From assembly GCF_016283395.1 (NCBI RefSeq), contig NZ_JAEEMU010000048.1, positions 28,735-92,734 of the forward strand: a DNA stretch of 64,000 bases, given 5' to 3'. The translations under genes and the position numbers were made by a program. Below the pieces are notes generated by a model. The model saw only the letters and a list, made by a program, of their open reading frames with translations, was not told the origin of the DNA and made no database searches. Shown piece after piece: positions 8,070 to 16,072 of this stretch. The stretch comes from Ruminococcus sp. GTDB lineage: Bacteria; Bacillota_A; Clostridia; Oscillospirales; Ruminococcaceae. Position 1 is the stretch's first letter, and every line of letters starts with the position of its first letter.

Positions 8070-11027
8070 GTGAACGGCTTATACAGCAACTGGTACCATG
8101 AGTTTGAAGAGATCATGGAAACAATGAGCAGCGATGAGTTATATGGTACACTTGTTCCTCTCCTCGAATCGAGCCATAACAACTTTGCCTTCAACAAGAA
8201 GATAATGGAAAAGGCGATAGATGTTTCGTGGGTAGAGGCTATTGAAAACGGTCTTGTACATCTGGACAATTTTCTCAGAAACCCGAGACGTACAATAGAG
8301 GACGTTGAAGAGATAGTACCCATAGCACTTTCGCGTAAAACCACAATAGAATCTGTCAAGCATCTTGCACAGCATACAGACCTGATACAGAGCGTTGACA
8401 GAAAAACAGGAAAGATAACGCCTTCAAAGATACTCAATGTCCATAAGGAAGAAAGCCTTATGACGTATGAGAACAGGTTCATCAATACCCTTGTGGACAG
8501 GCTTTACATCTTCATATCAAGAAGATATGAGAAGCTTGCCGAGGTATCAAAGGATGAAGAGGTATTCACTCTCGGATATGATACCGTGATTGATGATGCC
8601 AAAGGCAGTAAAATGAAGATAGACGTAAAAATAGAGACAATTGACAGTCTTGATTCTTACGATGCAAACGGTTATACCGTGTGGCAGAGAGTCGAAAAGC
8701 TCAAAACAGCTATCGAAGGATACAAGGGCTCGGAGCTTTGCAGGACTCTCGGAAACAGCTTTATAAGACCGCCTGTAATGCGTACAAACGCCATTATGAA
8801 AAATGTCGACCTTAAAGCCTGCCTGACACTCTGGCAGTACATAGAGAGCTATGACAAGGTCGGCTATGAGATAAACATACAGAATAAAGCCGTAGCACCT
8901 CAGAGGGAATACGTTATTGACTTCTACAAGCTCGTAGTGCTTAACCTGCTGCTGTTCCGTTCGTACATGAACAACGACAACGAGGATAAGCTGAAGGAGC
9001 TGAGAACACAGACATCAAAGCCTATAGCTCCTAAATTCCTGAAAAAGTTCGACAAGGAGCTTGCGGCGGATTACAGTGTTTCGTCTGAGTCTGTTGCAGG
9101 ATATATCGCCGCAGATTCGGATTTCCGTGTTGAAAAGCGGCTGCCTCCCGACCTTAATCTCATGTTTGAGCAGATAACGGAATGTATCAACATCGAGACT
9201 GCGTATATGGAAGAGCAGGAAAAGCTCAGACAGGAAGAGGAAAAACGCCGTCAGGAGGAAGAGGAACGTCTCAGAGAACAGCAGCGCATCGAGGAAGCAA
9301 GACGCGCGGAGCTGGAGCGTATCCGTCTCGAAAAGGAAGAGGAAGAACGAAAGCTTCAGGAAATGCTGGCAAAGAAACGTGCCGAGCAGGAAGCCGAGGA
9401 GCGGGAGCGTCAGCGGCTTGAAGAAGAAAGACTTGCCCGTCTTGAAGAGCAGCGCAAACGTGAAGAGGAAGCTCGTCTCAAACGGGAGGAAGAAGAACGT
9501 ATCGCTGCCGAGCGTGAGCGCATAAGGCAGAATAAGGAAATGGCTCGTGCCGAGCTTGGTGAAGCCGAGGGACTTGATGAAGAGGCTCTCAATAATGCTC
9601 CCGATGAGGCAGAGCTTGAAAAACAGGCGTACAGCGAAGTCACCGATGATGAGGTCGAGGAGGTAATTGCAGAACTCGACAATTCTGAGGATCAGGAAGG
9701 ATTTGAAGATCCGAGAGCTGTTGCAGCCCGTAAAAAACTGGAACAGCAGAAACTGGAAAAGGAACGCGCAGAGGCAGAACGTGCCCAGCGTCTCAAGGCT
9801 GAAAGACAGCACTTTGAGAGTAAACCTTTCAGGGAGATATACCGCGAATATTCGTGGAACCCAATATATGCGCTTATACGTTTGATAAGACATATACTGG
9901 CTGTGGTATTCGGTATCATACCCGATGATACCGATAATCCGCGCTATAAGCAGCTCCTTGCTGAGAAGAAACAGAAGAAAGAGCAGAAGGAGCAGGAAAA
10001 GCAGGAACGCGAGCAAATGGAAGTGTACTACAAAAAGTACGGTCAGGATTTCAAGTATCGTTTCAGACGCTTTATCGCTGATATGAAGTTCAAGCGGAAA
10101 AAAGCCCGCGAAATGAAGAACAAGCCCCGTCCTGCATATACTCCGCCTGTAAGGACTCCCGAGGAGCAGAAAGCCATAGATATGGAAATGAAGCGACTCT
10201 ACAAGGAGTACCGTGTAGGCGTTATCGAGAAGCTGCACAGAGCTGCCGCAGCACGCAGAAAAGAAAAAGCAGAGCTTGAAGCGGCTATCCGCGAGAGTGA
10301 AGCAAGCATTGAAGCTTCCGAGGTCAAGGAAGCTGAGCCTGAAACAGAGGATAATTCCTCAAAGGCAGCAAATATCATAGTTACGGTAATTACCGCAATA
10401 GCACTTGCCTTCGTTATATACGTAATGGTATGCTCGGCTAACGGAAAAGCCGTGAACGTATTCGGTAAAAGTATACTGAAAGTCGTTACGGGAAGTATGG
10501 AGCCTTCAATCCATGTGGGTGACTATATAATAGTTGAAAAGACGGATACTGATGCACTTTCCGAGGGCGATATAATCACTTTCTATTCCGATCAGAGCGA
10601 CATAAAGGATAAGCTTGTAACTCACAGGATAATCGGCAAAAACGATGACGGTACATATATCACAAAGGGTGATGCAAATCCTATAGAGGACAGCGTACCT
10701 GCAAGACAGGAACGTATAATAGGTAAGTATACCCGTAAGTCAAGATTTTTCATATGGGTGAATTCTTTTGTTGATCTGAAGAAGCTTTTGCTTATTCTTG
10801 TCGTGATACCTATGACATGGATAGCACTTTATGAAGTGCGTACACTTATGAAAATGGGTATGGAAGCTGCCGAAAGCGACAAAAAGGAAGCTGAGAATAA
10901 GCGCGAAGCTGCTGTAAGAGAGGCTATCGAAAGAGAAAAACGCCGTCTTGAAGAGATAGGGTATGATCCCGAAAACGAGGTGAAGCTGAGTGAATCAAGA
11001 GAAATTGATGAAGAGGAGAATGATTAG
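8070..11027 (+). CDS. DUF2357/McrC-like - coiled coil - signal peptidase I fusion
   Basis: 985 residues from a GTG start. Residues 1 to about 300 resemble DUF2357/McrC partners of McrB ATPases (NPRRTIEDVEEIVPIAL, HLAQHTDLI, LMTYENRFINTLVDRL). I see no PD-(D/E)XK nuclease motif. Residues about 370-500 form a long Glu/Arg-rich coiled coil, followed by acidic and basic helical stretches. A membrane helix at about 766-790 leads into a complete S26B peptidase core: Ser809 in TGSMEPS, His852 in THRIIG, and KGDANPIED with its aspartates. A second helix at about 905-925 and a charged tail follow. The peptidase part resembles the separate enzyme at 5586. The active site should face outward and the coiled coil the cytoplasm, next to the anchored ATPase encoded upstream. 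I know of no described protein with this order of parts. Confidence 0.75.
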   Translation: MNGLYSNWYHEFEEIMETMSSDELYGTLVPLLESSHNNFAFNKKIMEKAIDVSWVEAIENGLVHLDNFLRNPRRTIEDVEEIVPIALSRKTTIESVKHLAQHTDLIQSVDRKTGKITPSKILNVHKEESLMTYENRFINTLVDRLYIFISRRYEKLAEVSKDEEVFTLGYDTVIDDAKGSKMKIDVKIETIDSLDSYDANGYTVWQRVEKLKTAIEGYKGSELCRTLGNSFIRPPVMRTNAIMKNVDLKACLTLWQYIESYDKVGYEINIQNKAVAPQREYVIDFYKLVVLNLLLFRSYMNNDNEDKLKELRTQTSKPIAPKFLKKFDKELAADYSVSSESVAGYIAADSDFRVEKRLPPDLNLMFEQITECINIETAYMEEQEKLRQEEEKRRQEEEERLREQQRIEEARRAELERIRLEKEEEERKLQEMLAKKRAEQEAEERERQRLEEERLARLEEQRKREEEARLKREEEERIAAERERIRQNKEMARAELGEAEGLDEEALNNAPDEAELEKQAYSEVTDDEVEEVIAELDNSEDQEGFEDPRAVAARKKLEQQKLEKERAEAERAQRLKAERQHFESKPFREIYREYSWNPIYALIRLIRHILAVVFGIIPDDTDNPRYKQLLAEKKQKKEQKEQEKQEREQMEVYYKKYGQDFKYRFRRFIADMKFKRKKAREMKNKPRPAYTPPVRTPEEQKAIDMEMKRLYKEYRVGVIEKLHRAAAARRKEKAELEAAIRESEASIEASEVKEAEPETEDNSSKAANIIVTVITAIALAFVIYVMVCSANGKAVNVFGKSILKVVTGSMEPSIHVGDYIIVEKTDTDALSEGDIITFYSDQSDIKDKLVTHRIIGKNDDGTYITKGDANPIEDSVPARQERIIGKYTRKSRFFIWVNSFVDLKKLLLILVVIPMTWIALYEVRTLMKMGMEAAESDKKEAENKREAAVREAIEREKRRLEEIGYDPENEVKLSESREIDEEEND

Positions 11028-11442
11028 AGCGATCATACTTTTCATAATCACCTTTATAGCTCTCCTCGTCTTTATAGCTTTGTATATTGACGAGACAAAG
11101 CGTGTTCAGGAGACTTACCGCAAGCAGTACAAGGTAAATCTGACAAAAGTCATCGAGGATATCGACTCGTATAAAAATGGCGAGGGCGATCACGACCTGA
11201 GGTATATGCGTATCGTCAGTGATATGAGCGGTGCAAATTCCTTTGCATTTCTCATAGATAAATTCAATGACAAGCAGATAATAATCAATGAGCTTACGAC
11301 CTGTACCATGAAGTATCCCGTGCAGATGAAAGAGAAGCTTGACGATATGAGGCAGGCTCTCAGCGATATCCTTGACGATGTGGATAAGGGATATGAGGAA
11401 GCAGCGGCGGTAGTAAGCTCGGTAGATAAAAAAGGCTATTGA
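10990..11442 (+). CDS. Small single-pass membrane protein
   Basis: 150 residues, unrecognised. GTG at 10990 is chosen because GAGGTG lies 7 bases upstream; internal ATGs at 11008 and 11020 are alternatives. The gene overlaps the end of the fusion gene by 38 bases in another frame, which suggests translational coupling. A basic start precedes one membrane helix (about 12-32), then an extracytoplasmic or cytoplasmic helical domain with no Cys. Position suggests an accessory subunit of the ATPase/peptidase complex; no function can be given from the sequence. Confidence 0.7.
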   Translation: MNQEKLMKRRMIRAIILFIITFIALLVFIALYIDETKRVQETYRKQYKVNLTKVIEDIDSYKNGEGDHDLRYMRIVSDMSGANSFAFLIDKFNDKQIIINELTTCTMKYPVQMKEKLDDMRQALSDILDDVDKGYEEAAAVVSSVDKKGY

Positions 11443-11460
11443 TGCAGGGGAGGTTTCAGC

Positions 11461-11688
11461 ATGGGCGAAAAGAGAAAGCTTAAAAAGGAGATAAAGCTCT
11501 GCATGAGTACGATCAAGGAGATCGAAAGAAAGCGTTCGCGTTCTCAGTCGGCACTTGTACAGGCGATCCTGCTTCAGGAGCAGCCTGACGAAACAGATGT
11601 AGAGTGGTTCAATAAGTATACGGGAGAGATAACAGCCTGCCGTAATCATATGATAGAGCTTCAGAAGAAGCTGAAGTCACTTGGCTGA
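11461..11688 (+). CDS. Small coiled-coil protein, last gene of the operon
   Basis: 75 residues, Lys/Glu-rich, predicted as two helices with heptad-like spacing, no membrane segment. GGGGAGG lies 8 bases before the ATG, and the gene starts 19 bases after the previous stop and ends 10 bases before a terminator. It is probably a cytoplasmic partner, perhaps binding the coiled coil of the 985-residue protein. This is inferred from position only. Confidence 0.65.
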   Translation: MGEKRKLKKEIKLCMSTIKEIERKRSRSQSALVQAILLQEQPDETDVEWFNKYTGEITACRNHMIELQKKLKSLG

Positions 11689-11698
11689 TAAAAAATGA

Positions 11699-11728
11699 AA
11701 CGCCTCCGATTTTTTCGGAGGCGTTTTT
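11699..11728. terminator. Bidirectional terminator between convergent genes
   Basis: A perfect stem (AACGCCTCCGA with TCGGAGGCGTT), T-rich loop and T run on the + strand, A run on the other side. It closes the seven-gene operon and can also stop the convergent gene at 11732-12409. Confidence 0.9.
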
Positions 11729-11731
11729 GTG

Positions 11732-12409
11732 TCAGTAACCATATTCGTTTTCCTTTTTGGAATAGAGCAGGAAGAAAAAGATCATCAGCAGTTCACCGAA
11801 CATACTTATGAGGAAGATAAGGTCCGAATTTCCTGTAGCAGGACCAAGTGCGGCAAAAACGAACATCAGCGCACCTGCAAGGAAAAATGTGGGAGTTTTT
11901 TCTTTTATCCATACATAGATACCTGCTGCGATAACGGGAAGAACAGTTCCGAATGAGAGCAGACGGTTTATCTTGTCAGCCCATACAGGAGTTGAATCTC
12001 CTGCCACATATCTGACTATGCCTGCAAAATCACGCAGTTCAAGTACACGGGCAAAACCTGAAGCACAGCCGAGTATACATACAGCAGCGGTAATTATCCA
12101 TACTATCGTCATTTTTATGTCTACCCATTTCATTGCATAGCCGCATATTGCAATATTCAATGGTACGAGCAGACCATGACTTACGAAACGTATGCGGCTC
12201 AGTATACGCAGCAGATCATTAGGCATGAACGAACCGAGAGCCATTACAAGTGCATCGAATAGCAGTCCGACTCCCACCACAGCCATTAACAGCGCAATGG
12301 TCTGACGCTTTTTGATATATCTGACAAACAAAAGTGCGGTAACAATGGCTTCAAGAACAGTTATTACAGCTATAATAACAGGACAGTGATCGGTAAGAAA
12401 TTCTCTCAT
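11732..12409 (-). CDS. Seven-helix integral membrane protein of unknown function
   Basis: 225 residues from ATG at 12409, chosen because AGGAGG lies 7 bases upstream; the open frame continues upstream to 12493 without a better start. Nearly the whole protein is hydrophobic, with about seven membrane helices separated by short loops and a charged C-terminus (YSKKENEYGY). No catalytic motif or transporter signature is recognised. It is a single gene convergent with the ATPase/peptidase operon. Confidence 0.7.
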   Translation of the reverse strand: MREFLTDHCPVIIAVITVLEAIVTALLFVRYIKKRQTIALLMAVVGVGLLFDALVMALGSFMPNDLLRILSRIRFVSHGLLVPLNIAICGYAMKWVDIKMTIVWIITAAVCILGCASGFARVLELRDFAGIVRYVAGDSTPVWADKINRLLSFGTVLPVIAAGIYVWIKEKTPTFFLAGALMFVFAALGPATGNSDLIFLISMFGELLMIFFFLLYSKKENEYGY

Positions 12410-12438
12410 GTTATCCTCCTTTTCAGTGACAAGTCTTT

Positions 12439-12664
12439 CCGTTAAAAAAATAGTGAATAAAGAATAATGCAGGGAAAAGCTTGTATTATTCATTATTCAC
12501 TATTAATTGCTAAAGCTTGTTTTATGTTATAATTCATTTCTATAACTGCTCCGTAAGCGATGTACAATTAAGAAGTTTGATAAAAGTGAGCGAGCTTGCG
12601 AGCGACAACGTGGTTAGGGTGCAGCGTCACGCTGCCGACAACGTGGCAGCGGTCAAGCTGGCTC
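12439..12664. repeat. Composite dispersed repeat downstream of tmRNA
   Basis: Two parts. At 12439-12520 an AT-rich imperfect palindrome reads AATAGTGAATAAAGAATAAT on one arm and ATTATTCATTATTCACTATT on the other. At 12549-12620 a segment carries CCGTAAGCGATGTACAATTA and GAGCGAGCTTGCGAGCG. The palindrome recurs near 61163 and the second part near 44254 and 61317. No coding capacity is seen. The composite sits directly at the 3' end of the tmRNA gene, as the copy at 61163-61400 does for the tRNA fragment. Confidence 0.6.
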
Positions 12665-12670
12665 AGCTTG

Positions 12671-13040
12671 TGGTGGAGGCGAGGGGAATTGAACCCCTGT
12701 CCGAAAGCCCATTCATGCAACTTTCTACGAGCGTATTTTACCTATTATGATTCCCTGAGTCTGCCGCCGATAAACGGGCTGTAGTCACAGGTAGTCCGTA
12801 TACAACTGACGGACACGGACACTTCCGACAGTCGTTCACCGCTCATCGATGCCCAAGCGAGAGCCGCGGTACTCCCTCGGTGGACAGAAGCTGACTTAAG
12901 CAGCTACCAGTTCGCTATTTCTAGAAACTGTAATGTTATTTCTTGCGTTTATATTTAAACGTGGCGCAGGTTATGGAGATCACGCCATTCTCCGCTCGCT
13001 TATCACACTTCAAGACCCCCGTCGAAACCTTTACGCCCCC
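12671..13040 (-). ncRNA. ssrA: Transfer-messenger RNA (tmRNA)
   Basis: On the minus strand the RNA begins GGGGGCGTAAAGG-TTTCGACGGGGG at 13040 and ends with a T-arm, CGCCTCC and encoded CCA at 12671. The first seven bases pair with the 3' acceptor strand. The tag frame starts with resume codon GCA at 12946 and reads ARNNITVSRNSELVAA then TAA (12896-12898), ending in two alanines as ClpXP-type tags do. With SmpB, encoded 1.7 kb upstream on the same strand, it rescues ribosomes stalled on broken mRNA. Length 370 nt is usual. Confidence 0.95.
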
Positions 13041-13086
13041 ATATGAATGAGGGTACAGGTTGGGGAGCTTTAGTGCTCCTAATAAT

Positions 13087-13115
13087 ATTATACACTGTTT
13101 TCAGCGTTTTGTCAA
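13087..13115 (-). promoter_or_regulatory. Promoter of tmRNA
   Basis: Minus strand: TTGACA (13115-13110), 17-bp spacer, TATAAT (13092-13087). A small hairpin (GGAGC with GCTCC) lies between the likely start and the mature 5' end, so the transcript has a leader removed by processing. Confidence 0.85.
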
Positions 13116-13137
13116 CAGCAAACAGTGTCGTTATTTG

Positions 13138-14259
13138 TTACAGCAGGGTTATTTCCTGTTTGTCTGCATCAACATGAGCTACAGCACCGTATGGCAGTAC
13201 AACTCTCGGAGCCGAGTGACCGAAGTTAACATTATAAAGTATGGGGAGATCTGAATTATCCACGGCTTCGCGCCATACAGACTTATACTCCTCATAATAC
13301 TTTTCGTTCATTGGCTTGCCGATGATGATGCCGTTTATATTACCGAAAACACCCTCGTTTTTCAGAGCAGTGAGGTATTCTCTCAGCATTTCGGGAGCAG
13401 GCATTACTTCGCTTGTTTCGGCAAAGAGTATCTTTCCGCGCCATTCCTCGGCAGTTGGGAAGATATTGTATTTTCTTGTTATCATGCTCTGGTTTATGAA
13501 ATCTTCTCTGAACTGCGGACATTTCTTGAATTCATCTGAGAGCATATCGCCGTATCGTACTTCATTACCTGTCATGAGCATCTCGCCCATACTGTCGATG
13601 CAGCCACCGAGAAGCTCGCCCTCGAATACGGGACTGCCCTGTAAAAGCTCATAGCCGTGCTCTTCCTTGTGAGATACGGGAGCAGTACCAACGGCAGCAG
13701 ATGAGAAGTCAGTCCTCTCCTCATACCACATATCCGAGGGAGTTATCTTCCGGCCGTGATATGATGTAAAGTAGCTCTCAAACTGAGCCTTTGAGTATGG
13801 GAGCATATCTCCCGAAAGCTCTGCTAAGTCGCACATGAAAGCCTGTCCGTAGAAGGTCTGCAAGCCCAGTCTGTGTAACATCAGGTGGTTATTGGTAGTA
13901 TCTGAAAATCCCAGAAAGAACTTAGGGTGCTGCCGAACAGCGTTTATGAACTCCTCATCTTCCATGAGATAAGGGAAAGTACGGAAAGTCTCGATACCGC
14001 CGATAGCGCATATGATACCCTTTACCGAGTCATCGAGGAATGCTGCTTTAAGGTCTGCGGCACGGGCTTCGGGGTGAGACATAATGAAGTCCGTACCCAT
14101 AAGAGCGTGCTGCGTGAAAACAGGTTCGAGACCGAATTCGCGGAGCATTTTTATACCCAGTTCCTTTTCGTGAGCGCAGTACGGCTCACCGAGTATACCG
14201 CTCGAAAGACTTATAACAGCGACTTTATCGCCTTTTTTCAGTGGAGCAGGATATATCAT
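13138..14259 (-). CDS. Peptidase S66 family protein (LD-carboxypeptidase/MccF-like)
   Basis: 373 residues, usual for the family. PLKKGDKVAVISLSSG at the start and VKGIICAIGGIETFR near 90-105 mark the N-terminal half with the nucleophile elbow. At the usual Ser position after GG the protein appears to have Thr (GGIET), a deviation worth checking. The C-terminal half has LLGGCIDSMGEML and later NVNFGHSAPR, matching the region that provides the Glu and His of the triad. S66 enzymes trim murein tetrapeptides or inactivate microcin C-like peptide-nucleotides; substrate cannot be told. AAAGGA precedes the ATG. No signal peptide, so cytoplasmic. It follows the acetyltransferase gene in the same direction. 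Confidence 0.8.
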   Translation of the reverse strand: MIYPAPLKKGDKVAVISLSSGILGEPYCAHEKELGIKMLREFGLEPVFTQHALMGTDFIMSHPEARAADLKAAFLDDSVKGIICAIGGIETFRTFPYLMEDEEFINAVRQHPKFFLGFSDTTNNHLMLHRLGLQTFYGQAFMCDLAELSGDMLPYSKAQFESYFTSYHGRKITPSDMWYEERTDFSSAAVGTAPVSHKEEHGYELLQGSPVFEGELLGGCIDSMGEMLMTGNEVRYGDMLSDEFKKCPQFREDFINQSMITRKYNIFPTAEEWRGKILFAETSEVMPAPEMLREYLTALKNEGVFGNINGIIIGKPMNEKYYEEYKSVWREAVDNSDLPILYNVNFGHSAPRVVLPYGAVAHVDADKQEITLL

Positions 14260-14310
14260 GGCGAAGTCCTTTCCGTTGTATATCTGTGTGGCTGTGCTTT
14301 GTTGCAGGGG

Positions 14311-14757
14311 TCAGTCAATGTCGATAAGCCACTGAACAAAAGCCTTTTTGTTATTGGGATCATAGCCTGCTTTCTCATAGAAGTCAAGTGTCGACTTTTC
14401 TTTTGAGCCTGTCATCAGCATCAATCTTGTACAGTTCTCACGTAAAGCGATATCCTTAGCAAAGTCAAGACAGGCTGTAGCAAGTCCTTTGCCGCGAAAG
14501 TCAGGGTGTGTGACAACATTCTCCACCAAAGCATAAGGACGCTGACCGCGTGTAAGGTTAGGTATTATCACGCACACGCAGGTCGAGACTATCATGCTGT
14601 CCTCATCTGCGACTATTATGTGGTGGTTTTTGTCGCTTAGAATTGTTTCCCATACTCCCAGCACACGGCTGTCAAGCTCGGGAAAGGGATTGTCGTGCAG
14701 ATGCTTATACAGTTTGAGCAGACCACTGAGGTCGTCACTGTTTATTTCTCTTATCAT
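14311..14757 (-). CDS. GNAT-family N-acetyltransferase
   Basis: 148 residues, a single GNAT domain. The acetyl-CoA loop is seen as HPDFRGKGLATAC, followed by a helix and MLMTGSKEKSTLDFYEKAGYD, the typical beta-5 and Tyr region. The gene starts 10 bases after smpB ends and lies in the same direction, so it is probably cotranscribed with it. Substrate unknown. Confidence 0.85.
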   Translation of the reverse strand: MIREINSDDLSGLLKLYKHLHDNPFPELDSRVLGVWETILSDKNHHIIVADEDSMIVSTCVCVIIPNLTRGQRPYALVENVVTHPDFRGKGLATACLDFAKDIALRENCTRLMLMTGSKEKSTLDFYEKAGYDPNNKKAFVQWLIDID

Positions 14758-14767
14758 AGCGGTTCTC

Positions 14768-15232
14768 TTAATGATTTTTCATCTTCATATTGCGGTCAAT
14801 CTCACGGTTTGCATCGCGTTTAGCGATGTCGGCGCGTTTGTCGTAGAGCTTTTTACCCTTGCAGAGTCCCACCTGCATTTTCACTCTTGAGTCCTTGAAA
14901 TAAAGGCTCAGAGGGATAAGTGACAGACCTTCCTGTTTGAGAGTACCGTAGAGTTTATTTATCTCGCGCTTGTGCATGAGGAGCTTTCTCACTCTCATGG
15001 GATCGCGGTTAAAGATGTTGCCTTTCTCATATGGAGATATGTGCATACCGCGGACGAAAAGCTCGCCCTTGTCGATAGAGCACCACGAGTCTTTAAGATT
15101 AACGCCGCCCTGACGGATAGACTTTACCTCAGTACCCACAAGCTCAATGCCTGCTTCATAGGATTCGAGGACGAAATAATCGTGACGGGCTTTGCGGTTT
15201 TCAGCAATGGTTTTAGTGCCTTTTGAGCGCAT
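14768..15232 (-). CDS. smpB: SsrA-binding protein SmpB
   Basis: 154 residues, typical length. Conserved blocks are present: [15 protein letters not shown] at the start, [18 protein letters not shown], the region around SPYEKGN, and the basic C-terminal tail, which binds the decoding centre in place of an anticodon stem. SmpB carries tmRNA into stalled ribosomes. AGGAG lies before the ATG at 15232, with a consensus promoter just upstream. Confidence 0.97.
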   Translation of the reverse strand: MRSKGTKTIAENRKARHDYFVLESYEAGIELVGTEVKSIRQGGVNLKDSWCSIDKGELFVRGMHISPYEKGNIFNRDPMRVRKLLMHKREINKLYGTLKQEGLSLIPLSLYFKDSRVKMQVGLCKGKKLYDKRADIAKRDANREIDRNMKMKNH

Positions 15233-15257
15233 TTTATCATCTCCTGTTCATGTTAAA

Positions 15258-15286
15258 ATTATACACTATGCCGCCGGAATTGTCAA
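15258..15286 (-). promoter_or_regulatory. Promoter of smpB
   Basis: Minus strand: TTGACA (15286-15281), 17-bp spacer, TATAAT (15263-15258). Confidence 0.85.
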
Positions 15287-15318
15287 CAGTCTGCCGCGGC
15301 ACAAAATAAAGAAATATA

Positions 15319-15347
15319 TTGCATTTCCGTGAAAAACATGGTATAAT
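15319..15347 (+). promoter_or_regulatory. Promoter of the Gly/Asn-rich small protein gene
   Basis: TTGCAT at 15319-15324, 17-bp spacer, TATAAT at 15342-15347, divergent from the smpB promoter. Confidence 0.7.
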
Positions 15348-15403
15348 ATCTGTACAGACCAAGGGGCGGTCTGAATGATATAGTAAACGAAAGGGGTAGT
15401 ACT

Positions 15404-15757
15404 ATGAGAAGAGGTTATGGAAGAGGCTACGGATTGTTCGACCTTCTGTTTGACGGCATCAATGCAGCAGGAAGATACATCGCTGACGAAAGGCGTGAAG
15501 CCCGCGGCGAAGCACAGCGTAATACCGAATATGTCGGTGATATAAGCGGCAGCAGGGGGCTTGATTTCGCAGAGCTGCTTCGTGCGGACATGGAACGTGA
15601 AAAGGAAATGCGTGAAAGCACCGAAAGACAGCAGCGAGAGAAGTACAATTTCAGCGACAGGAGTGCTGCTATGGACGATCTTTTCGCAGGCAGCGGTACA
15701 AATAATAACGGCAGCGGCGGCAACAATAACGGCGGCTTCGGCGGCGGACAATACTGA
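15404..15757 (+). CDS. Small hydrophilic protein with Gly/Asn-rich tail
   Basis: 117 residues, unrecognised. The Arg/Gly/Tyr-rich start (MRRGYGRGYG) is followed by a charged helical centre rich in Arg and Glu and a low-complexity C-terminus of Gly and Asn. There is no signal peptide or membrane segment. It has its own promoter and terminator. The basic Gly-rich start could bind nucleic acid, but there is no direct support. Confidence 0.65.
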   Translation: MRRGYGRGYGLFDLLFDGINAAGRYIADERREARGEAQRNTEYVGDISGSRGLDFAELLRADMEREKEMRESTERQQREKYNFSDRSAAMDDLFAGSGTNNNGSGGNNNGGFGGGQY

Positions 15758-15767
15758 TAATACATAC

Positions 15768-15796
15768 GAGCAGACGATTTGTCTGCTCTTTTTTTA
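15768..15796 (+). terminator. Intrinsic terminator
   Basis: GAGCAGAC pairs with GTCTGCTC over a five-base loop, followed by a T run. Confidence 0.85.
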
Positions 15797-16072
15797 TATC
15801 TCAGAACATTGTGTGCATACAAATATGTTAAAATTATGAGGATTTTGATAAAATTCAAACATAAATCGTGATATATTAATATAAAAGACGCATTTTGTCC
15901 ACCAAATCTTTATTATTTAGGTTGCTTATATTATGACAAAGTGATAAAATTATGGTGGATAAAAGGTACGAAAATAGTCAAATGTTATATATAGGCAATA
16001 TAACAGAATGATTAGTATTGGAATCGTACATTGAAACGTTTTACAGGGGAATTAAATAAGGAGGAATAACAC

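Noticed and set aside
9015..10238. 407-codon minus-strand open frame opposite the coiled coil
   Set aside because: Phe/Leu-rich shadow of the Glu/Arg/Lys coiled-coil codons of the real gene; no ribosome binding site.
6481..11027. McrBC-type restriction system
   Set aside because: The AAA+ protein is membrane-anchored and lacks a DNA-recognition domain, the partner has no visible nuclease motif and ends in a signal peptidase, so a restriction role is unlikely.
12549..12664. Terminator function for the GAGCGAGCTTGCGAGCG segment
   Set aside because: It is a direct rather than inverted arrangement and has no T run in the tmRNA direction, so I list it only as a repeat.
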